Part shown: in pieces, positions 7,582 to 15,945 of the stretch
How the letters are laid out: the number at the start of each line of letters is the position of its first letter
How positions within the stretch are numbered: position 1 is the stretch's first letter
DNA from: Trebonia sp963777905
GTDB taxonomy: Bacteria > Actinomycetota > Actinomycetes > Streptosporangiales > Streptosporangiaceae
NCBI GenBank assembly: GCA_963777905.1
Contig: CAVZSM010000023.1
Location: 19,730 to 83,729, forward strand
Length of the DNA: 64,000 nucleotides
Direction of reading: 5' to 3'
Translations under genes and position numbers: made by a program
Notes under the pieces: generated by a model
What the model saw: the letters and a program-made list of their open reading frames with translations, nothing else
The model's database searches: none
What the model was told of the DNA's origin: nothing

Positions 7582-9225
7582 ATGCCAGCTGACTCGGGTG
7601 CCGCGGGGCGCGCGGCGAGCCGCGGCCCTGACGATGGCACACCGGAGCAGATCCACCTCACCTGGGGCGACGACCCGGCCCGGAGCGTGGTGGTCTCGTG
7701 GGCGTCGCCCGGCCGTGCGGCGCGGCCCCGGGTGCGGATCGGGCAGCGGGTCATCCCGGCCGAGGAGCGCGGCTACACCGACGGGCTCAACGGCCAGGCC
7801 GTGTGGACGTACCACGCGCGGGTGCACGGGCTGCGCCCCGGCGCGACCTACGGCTACGCGGTCACCGCCGACAATGACGGGAACGGCGCGGACCCGTTCA
7901 GCGCGATGTTCAGCACCGCGCCCGAGGGGCGGGCCGCGTTCCGGTTCACCAGCTTCGGCGACCTCGCCACCCCGAACACCGACTGGGTCCTGTCCTACGG
8001 CCAGGCCGCGTACGCGGTCGGCGCGGTGGAGCAGTTCCAGCCGCTGTTCCACCTGCTGAACGGCGACCTCTGCTACGCGGACCTGAACCCGGCGGCGCAG
8101 CCGCAGGTATGGCGGGACTTCGGCAACAACAACCAGGCCTCGGCGGCGAACCGGCCGTGGATGCCGGTGCCTGGCAACCACGAGATCGAGTTCGGCAACG
8201 GGCCGCAGGGGTTCTCTTCGTACCTGACCAGGTACGCCCTGCCGGCCAACGGGTTCGGGCCGTTCGAGGGGCGGTGGTACTCGTTCCGGGTCGGCTCGGC
8301 GCTGTTCGTCTCGCTGAGCGCGGACGACGTGGTGTACCAGGACGCGGGCGCGTTCGTGGCCGGGCCTTCTGCGCTAGTGCCCGCCCCGTCCACGGGGAAT
8401 CCCCCAGTGCCCGCGGGGACCTCGTTTTACGTGCGCGGCTACTCGGGCGGCGCGCAGACCCGGTGGCTGGAGGCGACCCTGGCGGCGGCCCGCAGGGACG
8501 CGTCTGTCGACTGGATCATCGCGCAGCTGCACCAGTGCGCCTGCTCGTCCTCGCGCGACGGCAACGGCTCGGACCTGGGGATCCGCGAATCGTGGCTGCC
8601 GCTGTTCGACCGGTACGAGGTGGACCTGGTGCTCTGCGGGCACGACCACGACTACGAGCGGTCGTTCCCCGTTCGGGGGTTCGACCCGGCCGCCGGGACC
8701 TCGGTCGCCACCGGCGCGGCCGTGAACACCCGGCGGCCGCACCCGGTGACGACGGTGGACAGCGGCGTCTTCGACACCAGCCAGGGCACTGTGCACCTGG
8801 TACTCGGCTGCGGCGGGACCGACGTGAACGCGGATGTGTTCGGCGCGCCCGCGCCTGGGCGGCCTGACGAGGCGAAGGTGTTCACCATGCCCAACCGTCC
8901 TGTGCTGTCCGCGATCCCCGGCGTCTATGACCGGCCGGGCGCCGACGCGGTGGAGGACGCGACCTGGTCGGCGCGCCGCGACACCGCGACCGGGTACGGC
9001 ATCGCGGTGTTCGACGTGAACCCTGGCACGGAGGCGGGCGGCCAGACGTCGATCACGGTCACGCACTACCACGCGCTCGGCGCCGACCCGGTGAACCCGT
9101 CGTCCGGCGAGCCGGGCGCGCCGACCGGCGACTACACCGTCTTCGAGACGTTCACCCTGGTCCGGCCCCGGTCCGACGGCCGGCGCTGGCACGCGAAGCA
9201 ATCCGCGTCGGCGATCAGCGGCTGA
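7582..9225 (+). CDS. Purple acid phosphatase-like metallophosphoesterase
   Basis: A 547-residue phosphatase with an N-terminal Fn3-like purple acid phosphatase domain (about residues 17-115, HLTWGDDPARSVVVSW) followed by the calcineurin-like catalytic domain. Metal and catalytic motifs: FTSFGDLA, LLNGDLCYAD, PVPGNHEIEF, and GHDHDYERS near residue 355. The Tyr of GDLCY is the residue that gives iron-containing enzymes their colour. No signal peptide is visible at the chosen ATG, which is unusual for this mostly exported family. Standing alone between two unrelated units, it probably releases phosphate from organic esters. Confidence 0.88.
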   Translation: MPADSGAAGRAASRGPDDGTPEQIHLTWGDDPARSVVVSWASPGRAARPRVRIGQRVIPAEERGYTDGLNGQAVWTYHARVHGLRPGATYGYAVTADNDGNGADPFSAMFSTAPEGRAAFRFTSFGDLATPNTDWVLSYGQAAYAVGAVEQFQPLFHLLNGDLCYADLNPAAQPQVWRDFGNNNQASAANRPWMPVPGNHEIEFGNGPQGFSSYLTRYALPANGFGPFEGRWYSFRVGSALFVSLSADDVVYQDAGAFVAGPSALVPAPSTGNPPVPAGTSFYVRGYSGGAQTRWLEATLAAARRDASVDWIIAQLHQCACSSSRDGNGSDLGIRESWLPLFDRYEVDLVLCGHDHDYERSFPVRGFDPAAGTSVATGAAVNTRRPHPVTTVDSGVFDTSQGTVHLVLGCGGTDVNADVFGAPAPGRPDEAKVFTMPNRPVLSAIPGVYDRPGADAVEDATWSARRDTATGYGIAVFDVNPGTEAGGQTSITVTHYHALGADPVNPSSGEPGAPTGDYTVFETFTLVRPRSDGRRWHAKQSASAISG

Positions 9226-9257
9226 ACTGACGTGCCTCTGGCGCGTCCGGCGCGCGG

Positions 9258-10031
9258 TCACGTGCGGGCGAAGCGGCGGGTGCACAGCGGCGCGAAGACG
9301 GCGAGGAGCAGCGCCGTCCAGGCCAGCGTGGCGGGCACCGGGTGCGCTAGCTGCCATACCCCGTTCGCGGGCGCTTGCGGGCTGCCGAACAGGTCCCTGA
9401 CCGCGGCGGCCAGCGCGCTGACCGGGTTCCAGTCGGCGATGGCCCGCAGCCACGGCGGCATCCCGGAGGTGGGCACGTAGACGTTGGACACTATGGTCAC
9501 GGGGAAGATCAGGATCGACGCCTGGCCCGCTGCCTGCTCGCTGCCGAGGACCAGCCCGAGGTACATGCCGATCCAGGTCATGGCGAACTGGAAGGCCGCC
9601 AGCAGGGCGAGCGCGGCGAGCGCGTAGCCGGCGCCGCGCTCGATCCGCCACCCCACCGCCAGCCCGCACAGTGCCATCAGGACGAAGCTCGCCAGCCCGT
9701 AGACCGCGGTCGCGGCGGCCTGGCCGAACGGTACGGCGGCCCGCGCGATGGGCAGCGACCGGAACCGGTCCACCACGCCGCGCGAACTGTCACGCGCCAT
9801 CGTGAACATCGACGGCACGATGTTCACCGCGATCGTCGCGAACAGGCCGGGGATCAGGTACGCGCGGTAGCCCCCGCCGGGCACCGTGATGGCGCTGCCG
9901 AAGATGTAGCCGAAGAGGATCACCATGATCACCGGCGCGCCGAGGGTCAGCGCGATCGCGGTCGGGTCGTGCCTGAGCTTGGTGAGCACCCGCTCGGCCG
10001 CGGCGGCCCCGTCGGTGAACGCGCCGCTCAT
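9258..10031 (-). CDS. ABC-2 type exporter permease (DrrB-like)
   Basis: A 257-residue membrane subunit with six hydrophobic segments. Family features include VIMVILFGYIFGSAI near the N-terminus, the loop DSSRGVVDRFRSLPIAR and the late SNVYVPTSGMPPWLRAI. It pairs with the ATPase directly upstream: the two genes overlap by 4 nt. DrrAB-type pumps export hydrophobic drugs such as anthracyclines. Control by the divergent TetR gene is likely. Confidence 0.87.
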   Translation of the reverse strand: MSGAFTDGAAAAERVLTKLRHDPTAIALTLGAPVIMVILFGYIFGSAITVPGGGYRAYLIPGLFATIAVNIVPSMFTMARDSSRGVVDRFRSLPIARAAVPFGQAAATAVYGLASFVLMALCGLAVGWRIERGAGYALAALALLAAFQFAMTWIGMYLGLVLGSEQAAGQASILIFPVTIVSNVYVPTSGMPPWLRAIADWNPVSALAAAVRDLFGSPQAPANGVWQLAHPVPATLAWTALLLAVFAPLCTRRFART

Positions 10032-11062
10032 GCCGGGTACCCCTCGGTAGCCCGCGTCCGGTCCAGGAAGACCTCGTCCAGGGTGGGCCGCCGGACGCTG
10101 ACATCCTCGGCCATGACCCCCGCGGCGTCCAGCCTCCTGACGAGTTCCGGCAGGGTCACCGCACCGGCAGCCACGGGGGCGGTGAGCCGGCGCTCCCCCG
10201 CGTCCCGCCGGGGCGGGCCGGTCACGATATCCGCCAGGACGGCCTCGGCGGCATCGAGGCCGGCGGCGTCGGCCAGCACCACGTCGACCCGGCTGCCGAG
10301 CGAATCCTTCAGCTCGTCCGGGCTGCCGTGCGCGGTCACCAGCCCCGCGTCGATGATCACGATCTGATCGGCGATCCTGTCGGCCTCCTCGAGGTACTGC
10401 GTCGTCAGCAGGACCGTCGTGCCGTCCGCGGCCAGCGCGCGGACGGCGGCCCAGATCTCGGCCCGGCTGCGCGGGTCCAGGCCGGTCGTCGGCTCGTCGA
10501 GGAACAGCACCTCGGGCGCCACGACCAGGCTCGCGATCAGGTCCAGGCGCCGTCGCATGCCCCCCGACCAGGTCTTGACGAGCCGGTCGGCCGCGTCGGC
10601 GAGGCCGAACCTGTCAAGCAGCTCGGCGGCCCGTGCCCGCGCTCCGCGACGGCCCAGGTGATGCATCAGCCCGAGGATGAACAGGTTCTCCCGGCCGGTG
10701 AGGTCGTCGTCCACGGCCGCGTGCTGCCCGGCGAGCCCGATCGCCGCGCGCACCAGGCCCGGCTCCCTGAGCACGTCGTGCCCGGCGACCCGGGCCGAGC
10801 CCGCGTCAGGCCGCAGCAGCGTGGCCAGCACCCGGACCACTGTCGTCTTGCCGGCCCCGTTCGGCCCGAGCAGCGCGCACACGCCGCCACGCGGCACGCT
10901 CAGGTCCACCCAGCGCAGCGCCTGCACCGGCTCTGCCCGCCTTTTACCGGCCCGTCTGGCACTGGCTGGCGCCGCGCTGGGCGGCGCCGCGCCAGCCCGG
11001 GCCGCGCCGGCCCGGGCCGCGCCGAAGGACTTCCGCAGCCCCTCGGCCTCGATCGCGATCAT
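10028..11062 (-). CDS. ABC exporter ATPase (DrrA-like) with an Ala-rich insertion
   Basis: A 344-residue nucleotide-binding subunit. Walker A is GPNGAGKTT, the signature is WSGGMRRRL, Walker B is EVLFLDEPTTGLDP, and the C-terminal DrrA domain ends near VRRPTLDEVFL. The ATG at 11062 has an ideal AGGAGGT ribosome-binding site 7 nt away and beats an in-frame start at 11095, which lies inside the operator. Unusual: about 30 Ala/Arg/Pro residues (about 15-44) interrupt the N-terminal beta region before QALRWVDLSV, encoded partly by a 15-bp tandem repeat at 10995-11024. Confidence 0.88.
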   Translation of the reverse strand: MIAIEAEGLRKSFGAARAGAARAGAAPPSAAPASARRAGKRRAEPVQALRWVDLSVPRGGVCALLGPNGAGKTTVVRVLATLLRPDAGSARVAGHDVLREPGLVRAAIGLAGQHAAVDDDLTGRENLFILGLMHHLGRRGARARAAELLDRFGLADAADRLVKTWSGGMRRRLDLIASLVVAPEVLFLDEPTTGLDPRSRAEIWAAVRALAADGTTVLLTTQYLEEADRIADQIVIIDAGLVTAHGSPDELKDSLGSRVDVVLADAAGLDAAEAVLADIVTGPPRRDAGERRLTAPVAAGAVTLPELVRRLDAAGVMAEDVSVRRPTLDEVFLDRTRATEGYPA

Positions 11063-11093
11063 CGCGAGCACCTCCTGTGTTCTCTCTACTAGC

Positions 11094-11130
11094 AACTACG
11101 TACATAGTACGTCGTATGCTGTACGTAGTT
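11094..11130. promoter_or_regulatory. Palindromic operator between the DrrAB-like exporter and its TetR regulator
   Basis: Perfect 10-bp arms AACTACGTAC (11094-11103) and GTACGTAGTT (11121-11130), with a partly symmetric centre. It lies in the divergent promoter region, close upstream of both genes. Size and position fit a TetR-dimer site that represses both directions. Confidence 0.75.
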
Positions 11131-11252
11131 ATCTGGAGGGTGGCTGATCCGCGAATACCGCAGGCCGGGCGGGCAATGGCCTATGGTTGAGGATCGTTCG
11201 GGCACCCCTGCGCTCGCGGGCCCGGGCGATCACAGCGAGGAGGACCGGACGG

Positions 11253-11957
11253 ATGCCTGTCGCCAGGCCAGCCGACGGAGCCCCGCGACGGCGGGGACCC
11301 CGGCCACGGCACACCAGGCAGGACGTGGCGCTGGCCGCGGTGGCGATAGCCGACGCCGACGGCGTCGACAAGGTGACCTTCCGCGCGGTCGCGGCCAGGC
11401 TCGGCGTGGGCGTGATGTCGCTCTACAACTACGTGCCGGACAAGCAGGCGCTGGTGTACGACATGGTCGCGGAAGCCGCCGCCGAACTCCGTCTCCCCGA
11501 GCCGACCGGCGACTGGCGCGCCGACATGCACGGGCTCGCCCGCGAGCAGCGCGCTCTGCTGCACCGTCATCCGTGGCTCGTCACGGAAAGCTCGCATCTG
11601 CAACCGCTCGGCCCGACGGTACTGGCCCCCATCGAGTGGGCGCTCGGGGTCCTGGAGCCCACTGGCCTTCCGGCACCGGAGCGGCTGGAGACGATCGCCC
11701 TGTTCAACTGGTTCGTCGGCGACGTGGTCCGCGGCGAGCTGGCCGCGCGCGCGGCGCCGCCGCCCGATTCCGAGCGGGCCGTGGCGCAAGCCAGGCAACT
11801 GGGCGAACTGCTCGCCACCGGGCGCTACCCTCGGTTCGCCGCCGCGGTCGCCCAGTCCCGCCCGCCGGACCCCGACGCGCCCCCTTACTTCGACCGCCTC
11901 CTGGACCGCATCCTCGACGGCCTGATCGGGGTCAGGACGGCGGAGGACGCCGGATAA
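11253..11957 (+). CDS. TetR-family transcriptional regulator
   Basis: A 234-residue repressor with a tetracycline-repressor-like C-terminal domain. The helix-turn-helix is VTFRAVAARLGVGVMSLYNYV (about residues 38-58). The C-terminal ligand domain contains HRHPWLVTE and ALFNWFVGDVVRGEL. The ATG at 11253 has GAGGAGGA about 8 nt upstream, so the longer TTG start at 11187 is rejected. It is divergent from the DrrAB-like pump and probably controls it through the palindrome at 11094-11130. Confidence 0.88.
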   Translation: MPVARPADGAPRRRGPRPRHTRQDVALAAVAIADADGVDKVTFRAVAARLGVGVMSLYNYVPDKQALVYDMVAEAAAELRLPEPTGDWRADMHGLAREQRALLHRHPWLVTESSHLQPLGPTVLAPIEWALGVLEPTGLPAPERLETIALFNWFVGDVVRGELAARAAPPPDSERAVAQARQLGELLATGRYPRFAAAVAQSRPPDPDAPPYFDRLLDRILDGLIGVRTAEDAG

Positions 11958-11975
11958 TCCGGTACGGTCGACGGC

Positions 11976-12935
11976 ATGAGTGCCGTTGATGCTGTGGTGG
12001 TGGGGGCCGGGGTCGTGGGGCTGACCAGCGCGATCTCGCTGGCCGAGGCAGGGCTGGCGACGCGGGTGGTCACGGCGGAGCCGACGGCGACGACGACGTC
12101 GGCGGCGGCCGGGGCGGTCTGGGGACCGGTGCTGTGCGGGCCTGCCGACCGGTGCCGCGACTGGGCGGCGGTGGGCCTGTCGGTGCTCTCCAAGCTGGCG
12201 GGCGAGCCGGGCGCGGGCGTGCGGCAGGTGAGCGGGCGGGAGGTCTCCGAGGAGGTCGACTCGCCGCCGGAGTGGCTCGACCTGCTGGCCGACCACCGGC
12301 TGCTGGGCGCCGACGAGCTGCCGCCCGGGTTCGCGTCCGGCTGGCGGTACACCGCGCCGGTGGTGACCATGCCGGTGTACCTGGAGTACCTGCTCGCGCG
12401 CTACGCGGCCGCGGGCGGCTCGATCGAGATCGAGCCGGTCAGCTCGCTGTCCGCGGTCGACGCTCCGGTCGTCGTGAACTGCACAGGAGTCGGCGCGCGA
12501 AAGCTCGCGGGAGATTCGTCGGTGGTGCCGGTGCGCGGGCAGGTCGTCGTGGTGCGCAACCCCGGCATCGATGAGTTCTACATCGACCACGCGCTGCACG
12601 GCTACGACTACGTGTACGCGTTCCCGCACGGCGACCTGGTGCTGCTCGGCGGCACCGCCGAGGAGGGCGCGTGGGACATGCCGCCGCGGCCCGAGGTCTC
12701 CGCGCGCATCCTGCGCGACACCACGGCGGTGTTCCCGCAGCTGAGCGGGGCCGAAGTGGTGGCGGAACGGGTCGGGCTGCGCCCGTACCGGCCCACGGTG
12801 CGGCTGGAGGCGGAGAGCCTGCCCGGCGGCCGGGTGCTGTGGCACAACTACGGGCACGGCGGCGGCGGGGTGAGCCTCTCGTGGGGCTGCGCCCGCGACC
12901 TGACCGACGCGGTGCTCACGGGAGCGGCCGGCTAG
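11976..12935 (+). CDS. FAD-dependent D-amino-acid oxidase-like protein
   Basis: A 319-residue flavoprotein. The FAD-binding Rossmann motif is VVVGAGVVGLTSAISLAEAG at residues 7-26. Active-site candidates follow the DAAO pattern: GYDYVYAFPHGD near residue 209, VGLRPYRPTVRLE near 267 with the substrate-carboxylate Arg, and the C-terminal NYGHGGGGVSLSWG. It would oxidise D-amino acids to keto acids, ammonia and H2O2. A TACGGT hexamer ends 7 nt before the ATG with no ribosome-binding site, which suggests a leaderless mRNA. It follows the tetR gene by 18 nt. Confidence 0.88.
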   Translation: MSAVDAVVVGAGVVGLTSAISLAEAGLATRVVTAEPTATTTSAAAGAVWGPVLCGPADRCRDWAAVGLSVLSKLAGEPGAGVRQVSGREVSEEVDSPPEWLDLLADHRLLGADELPPGFASGWRYTAPVVTMPVYLEYLLARYAAAGGSIEIEPVSSLSAVDAPVVVNCTGVGARKLAGDSSVVPVRGQVVVVRNPGIDEFYIDHALHGYDYVYAFPHGDLVLLGGTAEEGAWDMPPRPEVSARILRDTTAVFPQLSGAEVVAERVGLRPYRPTVRLEAESLPGGRVLWHNYGHGGGGVSLSWGCARDLTDAVLTGAAG

Positions 12936-13014
12936 GAGCGCTACGCGCCGGCGCGGCCTGATGCAGCGGTAGTGTCCTGTGATCTGTGTGGTCTTCGGCG
13001 CGGTCGCCGCTCAT

Positions 13015-13088
13015 CTTCGTATCACTTTTGGTCCCTTTCCAAGCCGTTTAACCGTTTCAAAAGGGCCGAAAGTGATGCAAAGACGAAG
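13015..13088. terminator. Long imperfect hairpin between convergent genes
   Basis: The inner stem pairs 13021-13038 with 13059-13076 (18 positions, two of them G-U type) around a 20-nt loop. After a 6-nt bulge the stem continues with CTTCGT (13015-13020) and ACGAAG (13083-13088). It is clearly richer in A/T than the genes around it. It lies between two genes that end towards each other, so a bidirectional terminator is the simplest reading. Confidence 0.6.
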
Positions 13089-13144
13089 AGTGACGCGAGG
13101 TTACCGAACGTAAGACGGGTGGACGTCAGCGGACGCCCGGACGG

Positions 13145-14758
13145 CTACGGGACCGGGGGACGGGACGGGGTCGTTTCCTGGGACGGCATCTTGTTGCTCG
13201 TGGGGAGCGGGTAGGGGATGCCGACGTCCAGGGTGCCGGTCAGGGCGTTGAGGACCGCCTCCTCCACGACCGTGAGGTTGCTGCCGATGGAAGTGGACGG
13301 CAGCGCCGGGACCTTGGTGACCGGGGGGCTGACGAGGTTCAGGGCGCCGGTAAAGTCGCCGGTGACCGAGCGGCGCCAGGCGGTCAGGTTCGGCACGGTG
13401 ACGCCGAACCTCTTCTCGATGAGGCGCAGCGTCGAGGTGTGGTCCAGGACGCCGGAGTACTTGTAGCCGCCGGCGGTGAACGGGGAGATGACCAGGCACG
13501 GGGTGCGGAAGCCCAGGCCGATCGGGCCGGCGATGCCGCCGGCGCTGCTCGGCAGCGTGGTCAGGTACTCCCCCGCCGTCCCGGCGGGCGCGGTGGGCGG
13601 CGGCACGTGGTCGAAGAAGCCGCCGTTCTCGTCGTAGTTCACGATGAACACGGTCTGCGCCCAGACCGCGGGGTTGGAGGCGAGGATGTTCAGGATCTGC
13701 TGGACGAGGTACTCGCCCCATTCCGGCGGCGCGGCCGGGTGCTCGCACTCGGCGAGCGGCGGGACGATCCAGGAGACGCTGGGCAGGGTGCCGTTCTTGA
13801 CGTCGCTGTGGAAGTCGCCCGGGTAGGTGGGCGCCAGGCCCTTGTCGATCAGCTCGAGGTCCGTGAGAGAGAACGGGTTGGTGTAGTTCTTGAAATAGGA
13901 CAGCACGCCGAGTCCCAGGATGCCGGTGGGGTCGTTGTAGACCTTCCAGCTCACCCCGGCCTTGAGCAGCGCCTCGGGCATCGTCTCCCAGTTCAGCTTG
14001 CCGGTCATGGCGACGCGGTCGGTCGCGGTGGTGATCACCGGGCCGCCGTGCGCGCCGCTGGGGTCGATCGAGGCGGAGAACGTCATCAGCCGGTTCGGGT
14101 CGGTCGGGCCGAGCACCGAGCAGAAGTAGTTGTCGCACACCGTGAACGCGTCCGCGAGCGCGTAGTAGAAGGCGAGCTCGGAGCGGTTGAAATAGCCCAT
14201 GGTGACCGGGCCGTTGGAGGCGCCGTCGGCGGACAGGTGGGCCTTGATGAACGAGTCCATCTTGCCGCCGTTCCAGCTGTCATGCTGGGTCACCCAGTCG
14301 TGCGCGATGTCGTTAGTGTCCTCGCCGTTCTCCGCCGGCGGATTGTTCAGCAAGTTGAACGGCTGCATGTAGCCGGCCGCGTCGACGCCGGTGCCCGGCT
14401 GGTAGCCGTACTGGTCGAACACCGGGGTGCCGTTGGCGTTCTTCGCCGCCTTCGGGTCGGAGAACCCGCGCACCCCGGACAGCGTGCCGAAGTAGTGGTC
14501 GAACGACCGGTTCTCCTGCATCAGGATCACGATGTGCTTTACGTCGCTGAGGCTCGCGTTCGCGGTCGCGGATGCGGTCACCTTGTCGATGAGCCTGGCC
14601 TGGTCGTCGGTGATCGAGTGCTGCCCGCCCGCCCGGCCGGCGACCGCCGCGCCGAACGCGGCCGCCGTGCCGCCCACCATGAACGCGCGCCTGGTCGCCC
14701 GGTGCTTCGCCGGATCGCCGGCGTTACCGCTCGGCTCTGGGTTGTCCTGCTCGGTCAC
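13145..14758 (-). CDS. Tat-exported phospholipase C-like phosphoesterase
   Basis: A 537-residue protein of the phosphoesterase (phospholipase C/acid phosphatase AcpA) family. A twin-arginine signal is visible: RRAFMVGG followed by an Ala-rich hydrophobic stretch (about residues 24-45). The catalytic motif HIVILMQENRSFDHYFG comes next, and later FIVNYDENGGFFDHVPPP and the terminal TSTLRLIEKRFGV. It would cleave phosphate esters or phospholipids outside the cell. GTG at 14758 is preferred because AGGGAGAGG lies just upstream; an ATG at 14776 is the alternative. Confidence 0.9.
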   Translation of the reverse strand: MTEQDNPEPSGNAGDPAKHRATRRAFMVGGTAAAFGAAVAGRAGGQHSITDDQARLIDKVTASATANASLSDVKHIVILMQENRSFDHYFGTLSGVRGFSDPKAAKNANGTPVFDQYGYQPGTGVDAAGYMQPFNLLNNPPAENGEDTNDIAHDWVTQHDSWNGGKMDSFIKAHLSADGASNGPVTMGYFNRSELAFYYALADAFTVCDNYFCSVLGPTDPNRLMTFSASIDPSGAHGGPVITTATDRVAMTGKLNWETMPEALLKAGVSWKVYNDPTGILGLGVLSYFKNYTNPFSLTDLELIDKGLAPTYPGDFHSDVKNGTLPSVSWIVPPLAECEHPAAPPEWGEYLVQQILNILASNPAVWAQTVFIVNYDENGGFFDHVPPPTAPAGTAGEYLTTLPSSAGGIAGPIGLGFRTPCLVISPFTAGGYKYSGVLDHTSTLRLIEKRFGVTVPNLTAWRRSVTGDFTGALNLVSPPVTKVPALPSTSIGSNLTVVEEAVLNALTGTLDVGIPYPLPTSNKMPSQETTPSRPPVP

Positions 14759-14852
14759 TGGCCTCTCCCTGCGCATCGGGGCGGTCGAGCCGCGGTTTCC
14801 GCATCCAACATAACGGGAAGCCGCAGGGTCGGTCAGGGCTACGCTAACCCCC

Positions 14853-15276
14853 GTGAAATCAACGGATTCCACCGGTGAATCCGACCCGGCCGTCGCCGCC
14901 GCGGTCCGGCTGCTGCACCGGCGCCGGGGGTGGATCTGGGCGACGGCGATCAGCGTGATGGCCTTCCTGGTGGCCTGCGGCCTGCTCGGTGCGCGGGCGC
15001 CGGACGCCAGCGGGGCGGGTGTCGCGGTCGCCTCGGTGTTCATCCTGCTGCTGGCCGCCACGGCGGTGGCTGGCCTGGTCGCCTCCATCGTCGACACCGT
15101 GCGGGGTGCACCGGCTGGACCTCGGGGTGGTGGCGCTGCCCGCGCTGGTCGACGGCGTCGCCTATCTCGCGGGAGCGGAGAGGTTCGCTGTGCTCATCCT
15201 GTTCGCCAGCTACAAGACGGTGCGGCAGTGGCGGCGGCATCGACAGCAGGCAGGCTCGGGCCTGGCGATCGGCTAG
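14853..15276 (+). CDS. Two-helix membrane protein, frameshifted
   Basis: Unrecognised actinobacterial membrane protein, about 140 residues after correcting one base. The first frame gives two hydrophobic helices (about residues 29-48 and 55-78) and ends in IVDTVRG. The next frame continues sensibly with VHRLDLGVVALPALVDGV, then FAVLILFASYKTVRQWRR. The break lies at the GGGG of 15103-15106 (one G extra). The GTG start at 14853 has TACGCT 7 nt upstream and no ribosome-binding site. The 3' end overlaps the convergent DUF1349 gene by 4 nt. Confidence 0.6.
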
Positions 15277-15881
15277 CTGCCGTCGCGCAGGTCGGCCGGA
15301 GCGCCTGGCTTGCAGGCGATCTCCTCGAAGATGGCGGTGCAGCCGGGGCCGGTGGGCGACTGGGCGAGGAAGCCGACCCGGGCGCCGGACGCCTCGCCGA
15401 GCGTGAAGTAGCGCAGCAGCCGCCACCAGGCGCCGTCTTCCGACGCGTGGAAGGCCCACGCCCGGCCGGACCTGGTGATCCGCAGCCAGAGCGGGCCGCC
15501 GGCGGTCTCGAACGAGTTGCTGTCGTCGGAGGTGCCGTGGGTCACCACGGTGACCGCGGTCGGCCGCCGCTGCGGTGACAGCTCGTAGCAGAGCTTGGCC
15601 CAGCGCCGTTCTGACAGGTAGAGCAGCAGCACGCCCGCGTCGAAGACGCTGCCGAACCGCACGGTGACCCGCGCGGACAGCGTGAAGTCCAGATCGCCGG
15701 GCAGCCCGGTCAGCCGGCCCGCGTCCGGCCTGGCCCCCTCCCCGCCCTCCGGGTCGATGAACAGGTCGGACTTCGCGCCGCTGGTCAGGATGAGGCTGCC
15801 GCCGGAAACGGTGGCCTGGCATGCCGGGTCCCCCGAGGGCTCAAGCGGGAACGGCACTCCCGGGACAACCAAGTCGGTCAT
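15273..15881 (-). CDS. DUF1349 (concanavalin-like lectin/glucanase fold) protein
   Basis: A 202-residue cytoplasmic beta-sandwich protein of the DUF1349 family, related to yeast regulation-of-enolase protein 1. Typical pieces: SLILTSGAKSDLFIDPEGG, GDLDFTLSARVTVRFGSVFDAG, LSERRWAKLCYELSP and WAFHASEDGAWWRLLRYF. The fold suggests carbohydrate binding, but no catalytic role is established. The ATG at 15881 precedes the family's usual opening. It stands alone, divergent from the amidase. Confidence 0.82.
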   Translation of the reverse strand: MTDLVVPGVPFPLEPSGDPACQATVSGGSLILTSGAKSDLFIDPEGGEGARPDAGRLTGLPGDLDFTLSARVTVRFGSVFDAGVLLLYLSERRWAKLCYELSPQRRPTAVTVVTHGTSDDSNSFETAGGPLWLRITRSGRAWAFHASEDGAWWRLLRYFTLGEASGARVGFLAQSPTGPGCTAIFEEIACKPGAPADLRDGS

Positions 15882-15945
15882 TGTCGAAGTGTCCCACGGA
15901 CAACGTTGTTCACTGGGGCCGGCTTATCAGGTGGATGATGTGGTC

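Noticed and set aside
11063..11095. Longer start for the DrrA-like ATPase at 11095
   Set aside because: It would begin inside the operator, while the ATG at 11062 has a near-perfect ribosome-binding site.
12936..13144. Possible insertion sequence or MITE at the 13-kb hairpin
   Set aside because: No transposase, no obvious target-site duplication and only one copy seen; kept as a terminator-like hairpin.
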